From Bacillota bacterium (GTDB lineage: Bacteria; Bacillota; Clostridia; Lachnospirales; Lachnospiraceae), in the NCBI GenBank assembly GCA_023390555.1, contig JAEWCQ010000037.1, positions 39,371 through 103,370 on the forward strand: a stretch of DNA of 64,000 bases. Direction: 5' to 3'. Numbering within the stretch: position 1 is the first letter of the stretch; every line of letters begins with the position of its first letter. The notes below the pieces were generated by a model, which was given only the letters and a program-made list of their open reading frames with translations, searched no databases and was not told the origin of the DNA. A program made the translations under genes and the position numbers. Of the stretch, positions 8,965 to 17,842 are shown one piece after another.

Positions 8965-10140
8965 TTATTGCTTCTTAATATACTGATATATTCTGTCCCC
9001 CTGTTTCTCCCATGTTTTCTCGGAAAGCACAAAAGCTCTTGCGGATTCCGCCTTTCTTTTCAGTTCCTCCTCCGGGAGTTCCAGGATCTCATCGATTTTT
9101 TCGCCAAGTGATTCCGGCGAATCCCCGTCCACAACGTATACCTTTGACAGATAGTCCCCGGTAAGACCGTTTAACTTCGTCGTTAAAACCGGCGTCCCGC
9201 TCAGCATGTATTCAAATAGTTTGGAAGGAAAGGTCACCTGCGCAATCGGATCTCCCGCCGGTCTTGGATTGACCAGCAGATATGCGTTTTCCAATTCTGG
9301 AATCAGATCTGTATGGGATATTTTCCCATGGTAGATGATATTTTCTGCCTGCTTTGCCTTTTTCTCCACAAGTGATGTAAGCTGACCCGTTCCGTAAATG
9401 TGCAGTACGGCTTCCCTGTGCTTCAGGGAATGCATGGCATCCATCAGACGCAGGATTCCGCTGTATTCCGTCAATGTACCTGCAAAAACAATGGTCTTAT
9501 GCATTTTATTCCTCACCGGAAGCGAATGGATATCCTCCGCATCAATGCCTCCTTCTACCACAAGGTACGGCGTCCAGGGCGCAAATTGCTCTGCTGCATG
9601 TTCGTTTAGCACAATCAGGCTCTGCGCCTTTAAAATCAGCCTGCAGCTCAGTCTGTCATAACATCTGCGCAGCAGTACTGCGGGCCCTCTGCGGTCGGTC
9701 GTATCATCAATCGGCAGATCCGCCAGAAACGCCATGCTCTGCACGCCATAACATTTCTGTAGCAGCCACGCCGCCAGCCCAATCTCCGGAAACAGATTAA
9801 ATGTGAGAATCAGATCGATATGCTTTGATTTTATGATTTTTCTCGCTTCCAGGAACACACAGAACGGCTGCATGACCTGCTTTCCGATCGGAATATTCCA
9901 AAAAGCGGCCTTCACAGAAGAAAATCTGTCAAACAAACAAATCTTCTCCCGTTTCACAAACAGCTTTCCGTGCGGCCAGGCAGCCACCGGATAGAGTGTG
10001 ACGCTGTCCAGGCTGATATCTTTCTTACGGTTTAACTCCTGCAAAATATTGATCTGCATTTTATTTCCGGCTACGGAAGCGCCATATAAGCCGGATGCTT
10101 CTTCCTTTGGTATGGCATAGCCCAGAAACAAAACATTCAC
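8965..10140 (-). CDS. Glycosyltransferase family 4
   Basis: A 391-residue GT-B enzyme. The N-terminal half starts NVLFLGYAIP and contains the glycine-rich acceptor region SGLYGASVAGNK. The C-terminal half has the donor-site pattern IVFAGTLTEYSGILRLMDA and FPSKLFEYMLSGTPVLTT, with the catalytic-type glutamate in KLFEYM. It starts with GTG directly after the TAG of the upstream gene, so the two are tightly coupled. The last residues are lysine-rich, and no membrane helix is seen. Substrate unknown. Confidence 0.87.
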   Translation of the reverse strand: MNVLFLGYAIPKEEASGLYGASVAGNKMQINILQELNRKKDISLDSVTLYPVAAWPHGKLFVKREKICLFDRFSSVKAAFWNIPIGKQVMQPFCVFLEARKIIKSKHIDLILTFNLFPEIGLAAWLLQKCYGVQSMAFLADLPIDDTTDRRGPAVLLRRCYDRLSCRLILKAQSLIVLNEHAAEQFAPWTPYLVVEGGIDAEDIHSLPVRNKMHKTIVFAGTLTEYSGILRLMDAMHSLKHREAVLHIYGTGQLTSLVEKKAKQAENIIYHGKISHTDLIPELENAYLLVNPRPAGDPIAQVTFPSKLFEYMLSGTPVLTTKLNGLTGDYLSKVYVVDGDSPESLGEKIDEILELPEEELKRKAESARAFVLSEKTWEKQGDRIYQYIKKQ

Positions 10141-11241
10141 CTAGCTCAGCTCCTCCAATAAATTTACATGTGTGGCAGCCATTTTTTCTATGGTATAGTC
10201 GTGTATCCTTCGCAGGGACTCCTCCGACATACGCTGCCTTAACACATCATTTTCCAGAATTTCATTGATTTTATCGGCCATGGCCGTCGGGTCTTCCACG
10301 GGAATCAGGAATCCGTTTTCGGAATCAGTAACCAGCTCCACCCCCGCGATGCACCGGTTCGTCGTGACAACCGGAAGTCCATAGCTCATGGCTTCATTTA
10401 CGACAAGTCCCCATATATCTTCTCTGGTCGGAAGAACAAAGAGATCTGCGGCCTTATAATATAGTGCCAGTTCCTCCTTGGATCTGTGCGGCACAAACTG
10501 AATCTGAGAGGTCTTTTTACGCTCCACCTCTTTGGAATAAGTATCCGTCACCTCCGCACCGATCAGATAGATACCCGTCGTCTGGTCTATTTCTTCTCCC
10601 GCCTCCAAAAACAAATCAAACCCTTTCCGGTAAATCAGTCTGCCCACCGATATAATCATTTTTTCACAGGTGATTCCCAAATCTTCCCGGATTTGCTTTT
10701 TTTCATCTGGCGAGACAGGCTGCGGGACAATATCGCTCTCCCTTATCGAAGTAAACGGATACCGATAAATCGTTTGTTCCACAGCTCCATACTGCAAAAA
10801 ATATTGATCCAAAGCCGCAGAAGTACTGAAATATGCTTTCGCATTACCAATCAGAAGTCTCTTGGCCCGTTCTTTCATTCCCTTACCGTCTTTGGCGATG
10901 CCGCCGTCCCCTTCTATGATATATGGCATTTTATTTTTTTTCAGGTACAGGAGCGCGAGAATCCCGGTCGGTGTCGCCACATTGGTAATTACAATTTGAT
11001 CGTAATCCCTTATTTTGAGCCAGTGAATGATGCCCGGACAGAATGCTTTGTCCGTATCTGTCGCAATTCCCCCTAAAAACACGGCTTTAAAATTGCGGAA
11101 ATCATAGCTGTGCCACTGTTCATTTCGCTCTCCAGAAGCCTTTTTCTCAAAAATGACCGTCAATTCAGTCTGTTTTCCCAGTTCATTAAAAAAATCTACG
11201 CGATAGGGTGAAGGGATATTGGTCAACCACAGAATTTTTAT
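10141..11241 (-). CDS. Glycosyltransferase family 4, apparent ATA start
   Basis: A GT-B enzyme with the family start KILWLTNIPSPYRVDFF, the donor-binding core ISVGRLIYRKGFDLFLEA, and the nucleotide-sugar motif VLPTREDIWGLVVNEAMSYGLPVV, whose E-x7-E pattern is typical of GT4. No ATG, GTG or TTG gives the full conserved N-terminus. The first canonical codon, TTG at 11226, removes the first strand. GAGGA at 11251-11255 sits nine bases before ATA at 11241, which overlaps the upstream TAA as ATAA, the same geometry as the common ATGA coupling. I therefore extend the gene to ATA 11241; CTG at 11232 is another option. Confidence 0.82.
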   Translation of the reverse strand: MKILWLTNIPSPYRVDFFNELGKQTELTVIFEKKASGERNEQWHSYDFRNFKAVFLGGIATDTDKAFCPGIIHWLKIRDYDQIVITNVATPTGILALLYLKKNKMPYIIEGDGGIAKDGKGMKERAKRLLIGNAKAYFSTSAALDQYFLQYGAVEQTIYRYPFTSIRESDIVPQPVSPDEKKQIREDLGITCEKMIISVGRLIYRKGFDLFLEAGEEIDQTTGIYLIGAEVTDTYSKEVERKKTSQIQFVPHRSKEELALYYKAADLFVLPTREDIWGLVVNEAMSYGLPVVTTNRCIAGVELVTDSENGFLIPVEDPTAMADKINEILENDVLRQRMSEESLRRIHDYTIEKMAATHVNLLEELS

Positions 11242-12446
11242 AGTATCACTTCCTCATACAATTCTATATACTTTTGATACATACGGGCCTCGTCGTATTG
11301 TATAGCCCTGTTCACACAGGCCTCCGGCAATACCGGATGATTCGTCAGCCACACAACCGCCTTAGCATAAGCCTGCACTGTATAATCCTCTACGACAATT
11401 CCGCAGCTTTCATCGACCAGCTCCGGATTTGCGGTAAATGTATTTGTTATGACCGGCGTTCCGCAGGCCAGTGCCTCTAAACTGACCAGACCAAACGATT
11501 CTTCTTTTGAAGCATTGAGAAATAAATCGGCCGCCGCATAGAACTCTGCCAGCTTATGCTGGTTTTCTGTCCGTTCCACACAAAGAATCTTTGGAGAAAA
11601 CAACCTTTCAGACTTTTTTTCCACTCCCACGAGGACAATTTGAAAATCTTCCCCCAATTCCTCCGCCAGACCGTTGAACATCCGGATTCCCTTTCCTTCA
11701 TTCCATACAGAAGACACCCCAAGAATAACCTTACGGTTTTCCAGATGATACTTCTTACGGAAATTGCAGGGAACCGGCCGGAAAACCGACAGATCGATGC
11801 CATTTGGAATTACCTTTATGGGATAACCGGTCAGAAATGACTGTTTTGCTTCCTCCCCCAGCCACCGGGAAACGGTTGTAACGGTCAGCCTACCCAGACC
11901 GCAGAAGGTTTTCTTTTTTTTCCTGAAATTTTTCTGCGAACGATCCAGAAAATAGCTTGCCGGGTACAGCTTCTTCTGCGGGCAGTGCCCGCACCCGGTT
12001 TTCCACTTCATACATCCCGTATTGGTATAATGTGCACAATGCCCCGTATAAGCAAAACAGTCATGAAGTGTCCAGATCACCGTCTTATTGTATTTTCTGA
12101 AATAGTGAAACAACGATCCCACGTGAACATAGCTCCCGTGAATATTGTGGATATGGATCAGATCCGGATCATACTTTTTCACCGTCCGGATAAACTGCTT
12201 TGTGGCAAAATAGGAGCCAAATCCCTGAAGGTCAAACAATCGCGTCAGCAGGACATGCAGGTATACATCCCTGTTGGAACCGATCCGGATGACCTGCTTT
12301 CGTTCCCGTGCATCCGAAAGAATCAGCTCCCTTCCGTAGGCCAGTTTCACCTCATGACCGGATTGACGCGCCAGCTCTGCAATCCCGCAGACAATTTTCC
12401 CCGTACTTCCATAGCCGATATCCGAATTAAGAATTAAGATTCTGAT
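11238..12446 (-). CDS. Glycosyltransferase family 4, apparent ATC start
   Basis: The conserved N-terminus of this GT-B enzyme, RILILNSDIGYGSTGKIV, is encoded upstream of the first canonical start (GTG at 12350). An in-frame TGA at 12455-12453, which is the stop of the upstream gene, leaves only ATC or ATT codons for initiation. ATC at 12446 lies eight bases after AGAGAGGTG and gives the expected protein of 403 residues. Further features are the DLIHIHNIHGSYV motif, a cysteine cluster (CAHYTNTGCMKWKTGCGHC, probably structural) and the donor site ASKEESFGLVSLEALACGTPV with its E-x7-E. The cysteine insert is typical of a GT4 subgroup in Firmicute and Bacteroidetes polymer loci. Confidence 0.83.
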   Translation of the reverse strand: MRILILNSDIGYGSTGKIVCGIAELARQSGHEVKLAYGRELILSDARERKQVIRIGSNRDVYLHVLLTRLFDLQGFGSYFATKQFIRTVKKYDPDLIHIHNIHGSYVHVGSLFHYFRKYNKTVIWTLHDCFAYTGHCAHYTNTGCMKWKTGCGHCPQKKLYPASYFLDRSQKNFRKKKKTFCGLGRLTVTTVSRWLGEEAKQSFLTGYPIKVIPNGIDLSVFRPVPCNFRKKYHLENRKVILGVSSVWNEGKGIRMFNGLAEELGEDFQIVLVGVEKKSERLFSPKILCVERTENQHKLAEFYAAADLFLNASKEESFGLVSLEALACGTPVITNTFTANPELVDESCGIVVEDYTVQAYAKAVVWLTNHPVLPEACVNRAIQYDEARMYQKYIELYEEVIL

Positions 12447-12452
12447 GATCTT

Positions 12453-13127
12453 TCACCTCTCTTCCTTCCAGTTAATATCCGTTTTTCGTACTTTCGCCGG
12501 AACTCCTCCGAGTATGACATTGCTCTCGTCGAATTTCTTTGTCACAACGGCTCCGGTGGCAACGATGGAATCCTTTTGCACCTGTGCGCCCTTCGTGAAA
12601 ATTGTTCGGTTTCCGATCCACACATGTTCCCCGATCAGAATATCAGCGGACGGATTGATCCGGTTCCCGTTCAAATCCAGCACCGCATGACTGTCGCCGC
12701 TGCGAACTGTGACTTCCGATGAGAGAAGACTGTTTTTCCCGATACGGATGCTGGTTCCTTCTATGCATGCAATATGGGTTTTTCCCGATATATGCGTGTG
12801 TTCCCCTATGATGACCCGGTTATTATCATCTTCTATAAAAATCTCACATGCGACGGCAGAGACATTTTCTTCCAATCGGATTACATTGTTATTTCCGCTT
12901 ATATGAAAGCTGCAGTTCTTTAAATAGCATTGCGTTCCAATCTCTATGCAGTTGCCCTTTCCCCGGATTGTCATCTTACAGTTCCGTAATATGGCACATC
13001 GGGCAGATACTGTATTTCCCCGTTTCCCCCGGATATAATTGCATCCCGCAGTCCGGTTGAACACAAAAGCCAGTGTTTGCAGAACATATTTATGCTCCAG
13101 CCAATTTTTTATCTGATTACGATCCAC
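12453..13127 (-). CDS. Hexapeptide-repeat acyltransferase (left-handed beta-helix)
   Basis: About 225 residues dominated by imperfect hexapeptide repeats (for example CAILRN, CKMTIR, VIIGEH, ILIGEHVWIGNRTIF). They end with the typical GAVVTKKFDESNVILGGVPAKVRK loop, as in serine- or sugar-O-acetyltransferases that use acetyl-CoA. It would decorate a sugar of the polymer. An ATG at 13205 would overlap the upstream gene by 89 bp and add a lysine/arginine-rich shadow of that gene, so I prefer GTG at 13127 (VDRNQIKNWLEHKY). Acceptor and acyl group are not determinable. Confidence 0.82.
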   Translation of the reverse strand: MDRNQIKNWLEHKYVLQTLAFVFNRTAGCNYIRGKRGNTVSARCAILRNCKMTIRGKGNCIEIGTQCYLKNCSFHISGNNNVIRLEENVSAVACEIFIEDDNNRVIIGEHTHISGKTHIACIEGTSIRIGKNSLLSSEVTVRSGDSHAVLDLNGNRINPSADILIGEHVWIGNRTIFTKGAQVQKDSIVATGAVVTKKFDESNVILGGVPAKVRKTDINWKEER

Positions 13128-13692
13128 GAATATAGCGTGCACTCTCCTTACATGCTTCTTTGATTTCCTCTTTTTTCTGCGCGGGCAGATGTTTCCCATA
13201 TGCATAGATATTCTCTAAAACAGAACTTTCCCGTATCTCTTTTTCGCATTTCTTTGTATATTCTTCAATTGTGGAAATCACCCTTGCGGGAACTCCGGCT
13301 GCCACACAGTTGGCGGGAATATCCCTGGTCACGACACTGCCGGCCGCAATCAGCACATGGTCGCCAATCCTTACATTCGGCAGAATCAACGTTCTCGCGC
13401 CGATAAAGACGTAATCTCCGATGACGATTTTCCCGATTTTATAATGGCCTGCAAACAGCTTTGCCGCATGGTCATGCGCCAGGAACTGGACATAATTGGC
13501 AATTGTCACATGATTGCCGATTTCAATCAGATAACAGTGCAGGGGATCGAATTTTGTACCCGACTGCCGGTTAAAATCTATACCGACCTTCATTCCCCTT
13601 TTCCGGTAGTACCAGGTAGGCAGATCGCCGTAAAACATCAGATTCTCCAGCTGATGGCAGGTATTGCGAATATGAACTTTTATTCTATTCAT
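13117..13692 (-). CDS. Acetyltransferase of the LbH/maltose-acetyltransferase type
   Basis: A 191-residue trimeric hexapeptide acetyltransferase. Around residues 78-131 lie the acetyl-CoA and catalytic coils HDHAAKLF, IGDYVFIGARTLILPNVRIGDHVLIAAGSVVTRDIPANCVAAGVPARVI; the histidines of the HDHA stretch are the likely catalytic base region. It resembles WcaF/VatD-like O-acetyltransferases of capsule loci. GGAGG lies before the ATG, and the gene overlaps its neighbours on both sides, so it belongs to the same operon as the second acyltransferase. Confidence 0.87.
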   Translation of the reverse strand: MNRIKVHIRNTCHQLENLMFYGDLPTWYYRKRGMKVGIDFNRQSGTKFDPLHCYLIEIGNHVTIANYVQFLAHDHAAKLFAGHYKIGKIVIGDYVFIGARTLILPNVRIGDHVLIAAGSVVTRDIPANCVAAGVPARVISTIEEYTKKCEKEIRESSVLENIYAYGKHLPAQKKEEIKEACKESARYIRGS

Positions 13693-14896
13693 CCAATACC
13701 TCCTCCTTAAAATGTTTCATTATGATTTGATAGCTCTTTTCCGAGGTATATTGATTTAAATACAGTGAAAAAGCATTCTTTCCCATTTCTGCTCTTTGTT
13801 CTTCCTCCGAAAGTTTATTCAGTGCGCGGTCAAAATCTGCCAAGTTCCCATGCGCAGATTGCGCCCCGCAGTCATGTTCTTCTATGATATCACCGATATC
13901 CGTTGCATCATCCACCGCAGCAAGAATGGGGATGGCCGCTTTTAAATACGTCAGAAACCGGGATGGAAAATTGGGGACCGTATTGCGTTGATCGAGCAGC
14001 AGCAGACCAATATCACATGCTCCCACCAGCTCTTCAAAATCACTGCATTTCATCCAAGGTATCATCTGTGCATTCTTCAATCCAAATTGCGCTATCTGCT
14101 GCTTAACCCTCCTGTATTCCGTACCTGCTCCTATCATCAGAAAATACCAGTGTGGATCGCTTTGATAATGCCGCAATACCTGTATCAGGAAATCCACTCC
14201 CTGTGCCCTGCCCAGATTGCCGCCGAATACAACAACCGTTTTATCCTCGGGAATCTGATATCTATTCCGGACGGCAAGTTTATCATTCTCCATTCTCCCG
14301 CACAATTTGAAACTGTTCGGGCATTCTTCTACGATCCGGGATTTTAGATAGGGATTCTTTTTCCGCACATATCTGACATTTCCGGGGGACATACACCCGA
14401 TATAGTCTGAACAGCGATAGGTCATCTTCTCAAGGCAGCGGAATCCGAAATGCACGATACCATGTCTGCGCATGGCTCCCAGATCTACCGCATCCTGCGG
14501 CCATATGTCTTTTAACAGCAGATATAACTTTGCGTGGTAGAAATGCTTCAGCAAAATCACTGCCGGACTCAGCGTGATCGGCGGTGTATGAAACAGAATA
14601 AGATCAAAGTGAGATTTTCGAAGATACTTCAAACTGTAACCAAGTATTTGCACACCGGCGAACAGCGAGCACAAAACCTTCATATATTTATTTCTTTTCT
14701 GTATTTTACCGGATCTGATTTTTAAGATGCTCCGGTGTGCATTTTTCCGGTAACTGCTCTTCCCTCCCGGTACCTCCTCCTGAACGGAGATTACGGTTAC
14801 TTCATGCTCCCTGCGCACAAATTCATCGATCAGATCCGAATAAATATTATGTTCTCCGCTCCCGGGCCAGGATATTGTTATGAAAAGTATTCGCAT
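13685..14896 (-). CDS. Glycosyltransferase family 4 (WbuB-like)
   Basis: A 403-residue GT-B enzyme starting RILFITISWPGSGEHNIYSDL. The N-terminal domain contains FDLILFHTPPITLSPAVILLKHF and the segment LLKDIWPQDAVDLGAM, which is characteristic of the WbuB/WbvB fucosaminyltransferase branch. The C-terminal donor site VFGGNLGRAQGVDFLIQVL and FPSRFLTYLKAAIPILA are present. WbuB relatives transfer L-FucNAc, which would fit the CapE dehydratase at 499-1521, but this link is inference. It overlaps the following acetyltransferase by 8 bp. Confidence 0.85.
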   Translation of the reverse strand: MRILFITISWPGSGEHNIYSDLIDEFVRREHEVTVISVQEEVPGGKSSYRKNAHRSILKIRSGKIQKRNKYMKVLCSLFAGVQILGYSLKYLRKSHFDLILFHTPPITLSPAVILLKHFYHAKLYLLLKDIWPQDAVDLGAMRRHGIVHFGFRCLEKMTYRCSDYIGCMSPGNVRYVRKKNPYLKSRIVEECPNSFKLCGRMENDKLAVRNRYQIPEDKTVVVFGGNLGRAQGVDFLIQVLRHYQSDPHWYFLMIGAGTEYRRVKQQIAQFGLKNAQMIPWMKCSDFEELVGACDIGLLLLDQRNTVPNFPSRFLTYLKAAIPILAAVDDATDIGDIIEEHDCGAQSAHGNLADFDRALNKLSEEEQRAEMGKNAFSLYLNQYTSEKSYQIIMKHFKEEVLDE

Positions 14897-15864
14897 ATCA
14901 GCCGCCCCATTTCCTGAATATCCTCTGCATCATAGCGCTGGTCTATGGTGATCGGTATCATATAGTTCGATAAAAAAAATTCAAACGAATCTGCCGGAAC
15001 CAGATCGAGCAGATAAGCCCACCATCTGCCCTGAAATACCTTATTCCGCTGCAGGTGCTGCAGCAGATGCTCCTCCTTTACCACAAACGGATATACCATC
15101 GGAACGCAGTCCTTATCATAGTACCTCCATACATCCAGCAGATTCCTGTCATCCAGCAGTTTTGCCGCCTCCCCAAAATTTTTTCTTCTTTTGCGGATGG
15201 CCGCTTCGTAATCGATACCATCCAATATCGTATGTGTGAGATCTGACATCTGCAGCACTCCCGAATGGTCCAGCCGCTCTTCATTTTTACTTCTGTTCGC
15301 ATATGCCTTTCCCTCACATCCATATTCTATTCTCTGCAGTAAGAACAGTGCCGTATCAGAGGAGAAATCTTTCCCGTACTGCCGGATTCCATCGGCAGCA
15401 TGTGCTCCGATCACATAGGCACCGTCCGCAACCCCGAAAAATTTTCTGGGAGAGTAGACATTCATGCTCCCCATAACCGGCTTTGCAAAAAATGCCTGTG
15501 CATTGTCCAGAATGACATTTTGATACTGCCCGGCAAGTCTGCGCATCCTCTGCTCACTCATAATCCCAAAATAATTGACTATCAAAATTGCGCAGTCTCC
15601 GGGAAGAGGCTGTTCAAGAATTGGATGAAACTGAGGGTCCATTGCATAGAAGGAAACAGATATCCCCTCCTGCAAAAGAAAATCTTTCACCGTCTGGCAC
15701 TGATAATAGGGAAGTAAGATCTTGTTACATCCCAACACCTTTAATCCATGTAAAATGCCTGCTCTTGCCATATTCAGCCTTGCCGTTTCCTCTCCCCGAT
15801 AGAATTCTTTTCCCGACGGAAACTGCAACTCCAGAAAACTTCCTATCTCTTTGTTCTCTGCCAT
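14878..15864 (-). CDS. DegT/DnrJ-like PLP-fold protein
   Basis: A divergent member of the aspartate-aminotransferase fold. Counted from ATG 15885, D127 of LDNAQAFF and K148 of YSPRKFFGVADGAY occupy the positions of the PLP-binding Asp and Schiff-base Lys of sugar aminotransferases, so cofactor binding is plausible. The protein lacks the typical N-terminal arm of PglE or ArnB. ATG 15864 has AGGTG at good spacing and is preferred to 15885, which would overlap the WbqC-like gene by 17 bp. A second, related protein is encoded at 18894-19955. Its place beside a WbqC-like gene suggests a shared sugar-modification step. Substrate unknown. Confidence 0.75.
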   Translation of the reverse strand: MAENKEIGSFLELQFPSGKEFYRGEETARLNMARAGILHGLKVLGCNKILLPYYQCQTVKDFLLQEGISVSFYAMDPQFHPILEQPLPGDCAILIVNYFGIMSEQRMRRLAGQYQNVILDNAQAFFAKPVMGSMNVYSPRKFFGVADGAYVIGAHAADGIRQYGKDFSSDTALFLLQRIEYGCEGKAYANRSKNEERLDHSGVLQMSDLTHTILDGIDYEAAIRKRRKNFGEAAKLLDDRNLLDVWRYYDKDCVPMVYPFVVKEEHLLQHLQRNKVFQGRWWAYLLDLVPADSFEFFLSNYMIPITIDQRYDAEDIQEMGRLICEYFS

Positions 15865-15868
15865 TTGA

Positions 15869-16546
15869 TCACCTGCCGCTTCCATCTTCCGGCCAGTGAT
15901 AGCCGCAGTGAAACAGATAATCGATTACCGACAGATTTTCGATAAAATCGCCCCATAGCTGCGGATATACATACGGCCGGTACTGTGTGTATTTCAGTTC
16001 AATCCCATTCTTCTGAAAATGTTCTTCGGATTGATAAGCTCTTGCGCCGTTTCCGGATATATAGATATCCGCACCGGCTCTTTTGCACAGATCCATTACT
16101 CTCTGCTCTTTTTTGGAAGTGATACCGAACGAAGATGACGTCTCCAAGGTCTGTGTGAAATGAAATTTTTTTAAAAGGAAACGAATAATTTCCATATTCA
16201 TCTGCGAAATTGTTTCATATTTTTCCAGAATCAAACCTTCCAGATCCGGATAAACTTCCTCAAAGTATTCTGCTTTTTTATAATTCAAATAAATCGTCTT
16301 TAAATGCTTTTCTTTCCACTTCAATTCATCTCTCGTTCTGACACGGTTGATGGGATCTCCCAAGGTCTGAATCACGGGGATTTTTAAACGAAGTTCCCCC
16401 TGCGGGCCTTTTATTCTGTTCCAATTGGTAAAACCGTTATTCGAATAAGGAACATCATCCAAAAACAGAAACAGGTCACTTTCATATATTTTAAAAAAAT
16501 ATCCCAGATAGGGAAAATAATCCGGCTGATGAATCGCTGCTATCAT
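15869..16546 (-). CDS. WbqC-like family protein
   Basis: A 225-residue soluble protein with the WbqC hallmarks: IAAIHQPDYFPYLGYF at the N-terminus, FLDDVPYSNNGFTNWNRIK near residues 28-46, and the C-terminal ISGNGARAYQ and IELKYTQYRPYVYPQ stretches. WbqC-like genes sit in O-antigen and capsule loci next to aminosugar enzymes. The biochemical reaction has not been firmly established to my knowledge. ATG overlaps the upstream stop as ATGA and has GAGAGGG before it. Confidence 0.87.
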   Translation of the reverse strand: MIAAIHQPDYFPYLGYFFKIYESDLFLFLDDVPYSNNGFTNWNRIKGPQGELRLKIPVIQTLGDPINRVRTRDELKWKEKHLKTIYLNYKKAEYFEEVYPDLEGLILEKYETISQMNMEIIRFLLKKFHFTQTLETSSSFGITSKKEQRVMDLCKRAGADIYISGNGARAYQSEEHFQKNGIELKYTQYRPYVYPQLWGDFIENLSVIDYLFHCGYHWPEDGSGR

Positions 16547-17151
16547 AGCGTATCCCTCTCAAAGAAAGATTCTCTCTCATATTCGCCGTAATGCTCCTGA
16601 TTCCGCCTTAATACATTCCGAAGTGCAGAACACAGGATTTTTACATCCATCCAGAAGGATACGCCGTTTGCGTAAGCGATTTCATAGGTAAACTGTTCTT
16701 TCCAGGTAGGCCGTATATTATCATAAAGCACTTCCGGCGGGATCAATCCTCCCCGCACATTATGACGCTCCAGTTCCTTCCCCTCATAGTAGGAGAGATA
16801 TTCCACCGGCAGGGGTCTTGGTCCTATGAAGGAAAGATCTCCCTTTAAAATATTATACAGCTCCGGCAATTCATCCAGAGAAGCCGACCTCAATATTTTT
16901 CCCAGATTTGTGATCCTCTGGCAATCGGAAAGATACCGGTTATGTGCATCCCGCAATTCACGCATTGTTCTGAATTTATAGATCAAGAATACCCGGTTTC
17001 CCTTACTGACCCTTTTCTGCCTGAAAATAACCGGACTGCCGAGATTCCATTTTACGCAAACAGCAAGTACGAACAGAATCGGCGAAAAAACGATTAAAAG
17101 TACAAAAGAACCTACAATATCGATAAAACGTTTCACATATTTATAATACAT
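16543..17151 (-). CDS. Initiating sugar-phosphate transferase (PglC/WcaJ C-domain type)
   Basis: A small polyprenol-phosphate phosphoglycosyl transferase of about 202 residues that starts repeat-unit assembly by moving a sugar-1-phosphate to undecaprenyl phosphate. It has one N-terminal re-entrant/membrane segment (DIVGSFVLLIVFSPILFVLAV), then FRQKRVSKG, YKFRTM and the signature SLDELPELYNILKGDLSFIGPRPL with the catalytic Asp-Glu pair. Its minimal size matches PglC rather than the larger WbaP. GAGGG lies just before ATG 17151, while TTG 17184 and ATG 17166 lack a good site. Together with the PglE-like aminotransferase it suggests that a diacetamido sugar is the first residue. Confidence 0.88.
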   Translation of the reverse strand: MYYKYVKRFIDIVGSFVLLIVFSPILFVLAVCVKWNLGSPVIFRQKRVSKGNRVFLIYKFRTMRELRDAHNRYLSDCQRITNLGKILRSASLDELPELYNILKGDLSFIGPRPLPVEYLSYYEGKELERHNVRGGLIPPEVLYDNIRPTWKEQFTYEIAYANGVSFWMDVKILCSALRNVLRRNQEHYGEYERESFFERDTL

Positions 17152-17176
17152 AGCTACCCTCTTCATTTCCAAAAAT

Positions 17177-17839
17177 TTATTCAATCATCCTCACGATTGC
17201 GAAACTCTCCGCTGCCTCCACATTTACAGTGGCCCCACGGAACTTTGCCAGCGCTTTGATGTTTTCTATGGAACGTGCACCGGGGAATTCTGAAAGCTGT
17301 GACTGATAACACGTGAGTGCTTCGATCTTTTTATCCATATAGGGACTGATATCAACGTATACGTTCGGAATAAATGCATTTTTGGCATTCGGTATGCTCC
17401 ATTCTGTTTCCGATACCGTCTCATAAGCATAGATTGACTTCACCTTATGCCGATATTTCGGTCTTAAGGCAACCATGGATGCCTCAGTCACAATCTTATG
17501 ATCTTTCTGTAAATCGCCAAAGTGCGGAAGAAAGACCCTTTCCGGTTCAATCTGATCAATGACACCGTGGATCTTTTCATTCATCTCACTGCGCTGTACA
17601 TGTTCCAGACCCACAGCCGGAAAATCCAGGAAAAAAATTTCCTCAATGCCCAGCCGTTTTCTGCTTTCCTCCGCTTCCTTTAAAACAGTTTTAACTGTAT
17701 TTTCATCTATGAGTGGGGGATAGCCCCTCGATACGATGCATACAAAGACCTGATGGCCCTGATCAATATATTTTGCAATGCTGCCGCCCACTCCAAGGAC
17801 TTCATCGTCTGCGTGCGGCGCAATTATTAATATTTTCAT
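17177..17839 (-). CDS. PIG-L (LmbE-like) family zinc deacetylase
   Basis: A 220-residue metal-dependent N-deacetylase. The zinc ligands are in IIAPHADDEVLG (H9, D12) with the catalytic-type D11, and H114 in the later PHFGDLQKDH motif. The family removes acetyl from GlcNAc-type sugars. Here it probably acts on an aminosugar intermediate or on the growing glycan, perhaps to expose an amine that the neighbouring FemAB-like or GNAT enzymes can modify (inference). It is encoded between the FemAB-like gene and the initiating transferase with 3-bp or negative spacing. Confidence 0.87.
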   Translation of the reverse strand: MKILIIAPHADDEVLGVGGSIAKYIDQGHQVFVCIVSRGYPPLIDENTVKTVLKEAEESRKRLGIEEIFFLDFPAVGLEHVQRSEMNEKIHGVIDQIEPERVFLPHFGDLQKDHKIVTEASMVALRPKYRHKVKSIYAYETVSETEWSIPNAKNAFIPNVYVDISPYMDKKIEALTCYQSQLSEFPGARSIENIKALAKFRGATVNVEAAESFAIVRMIE

Positions 17840-17842
17840 GTT

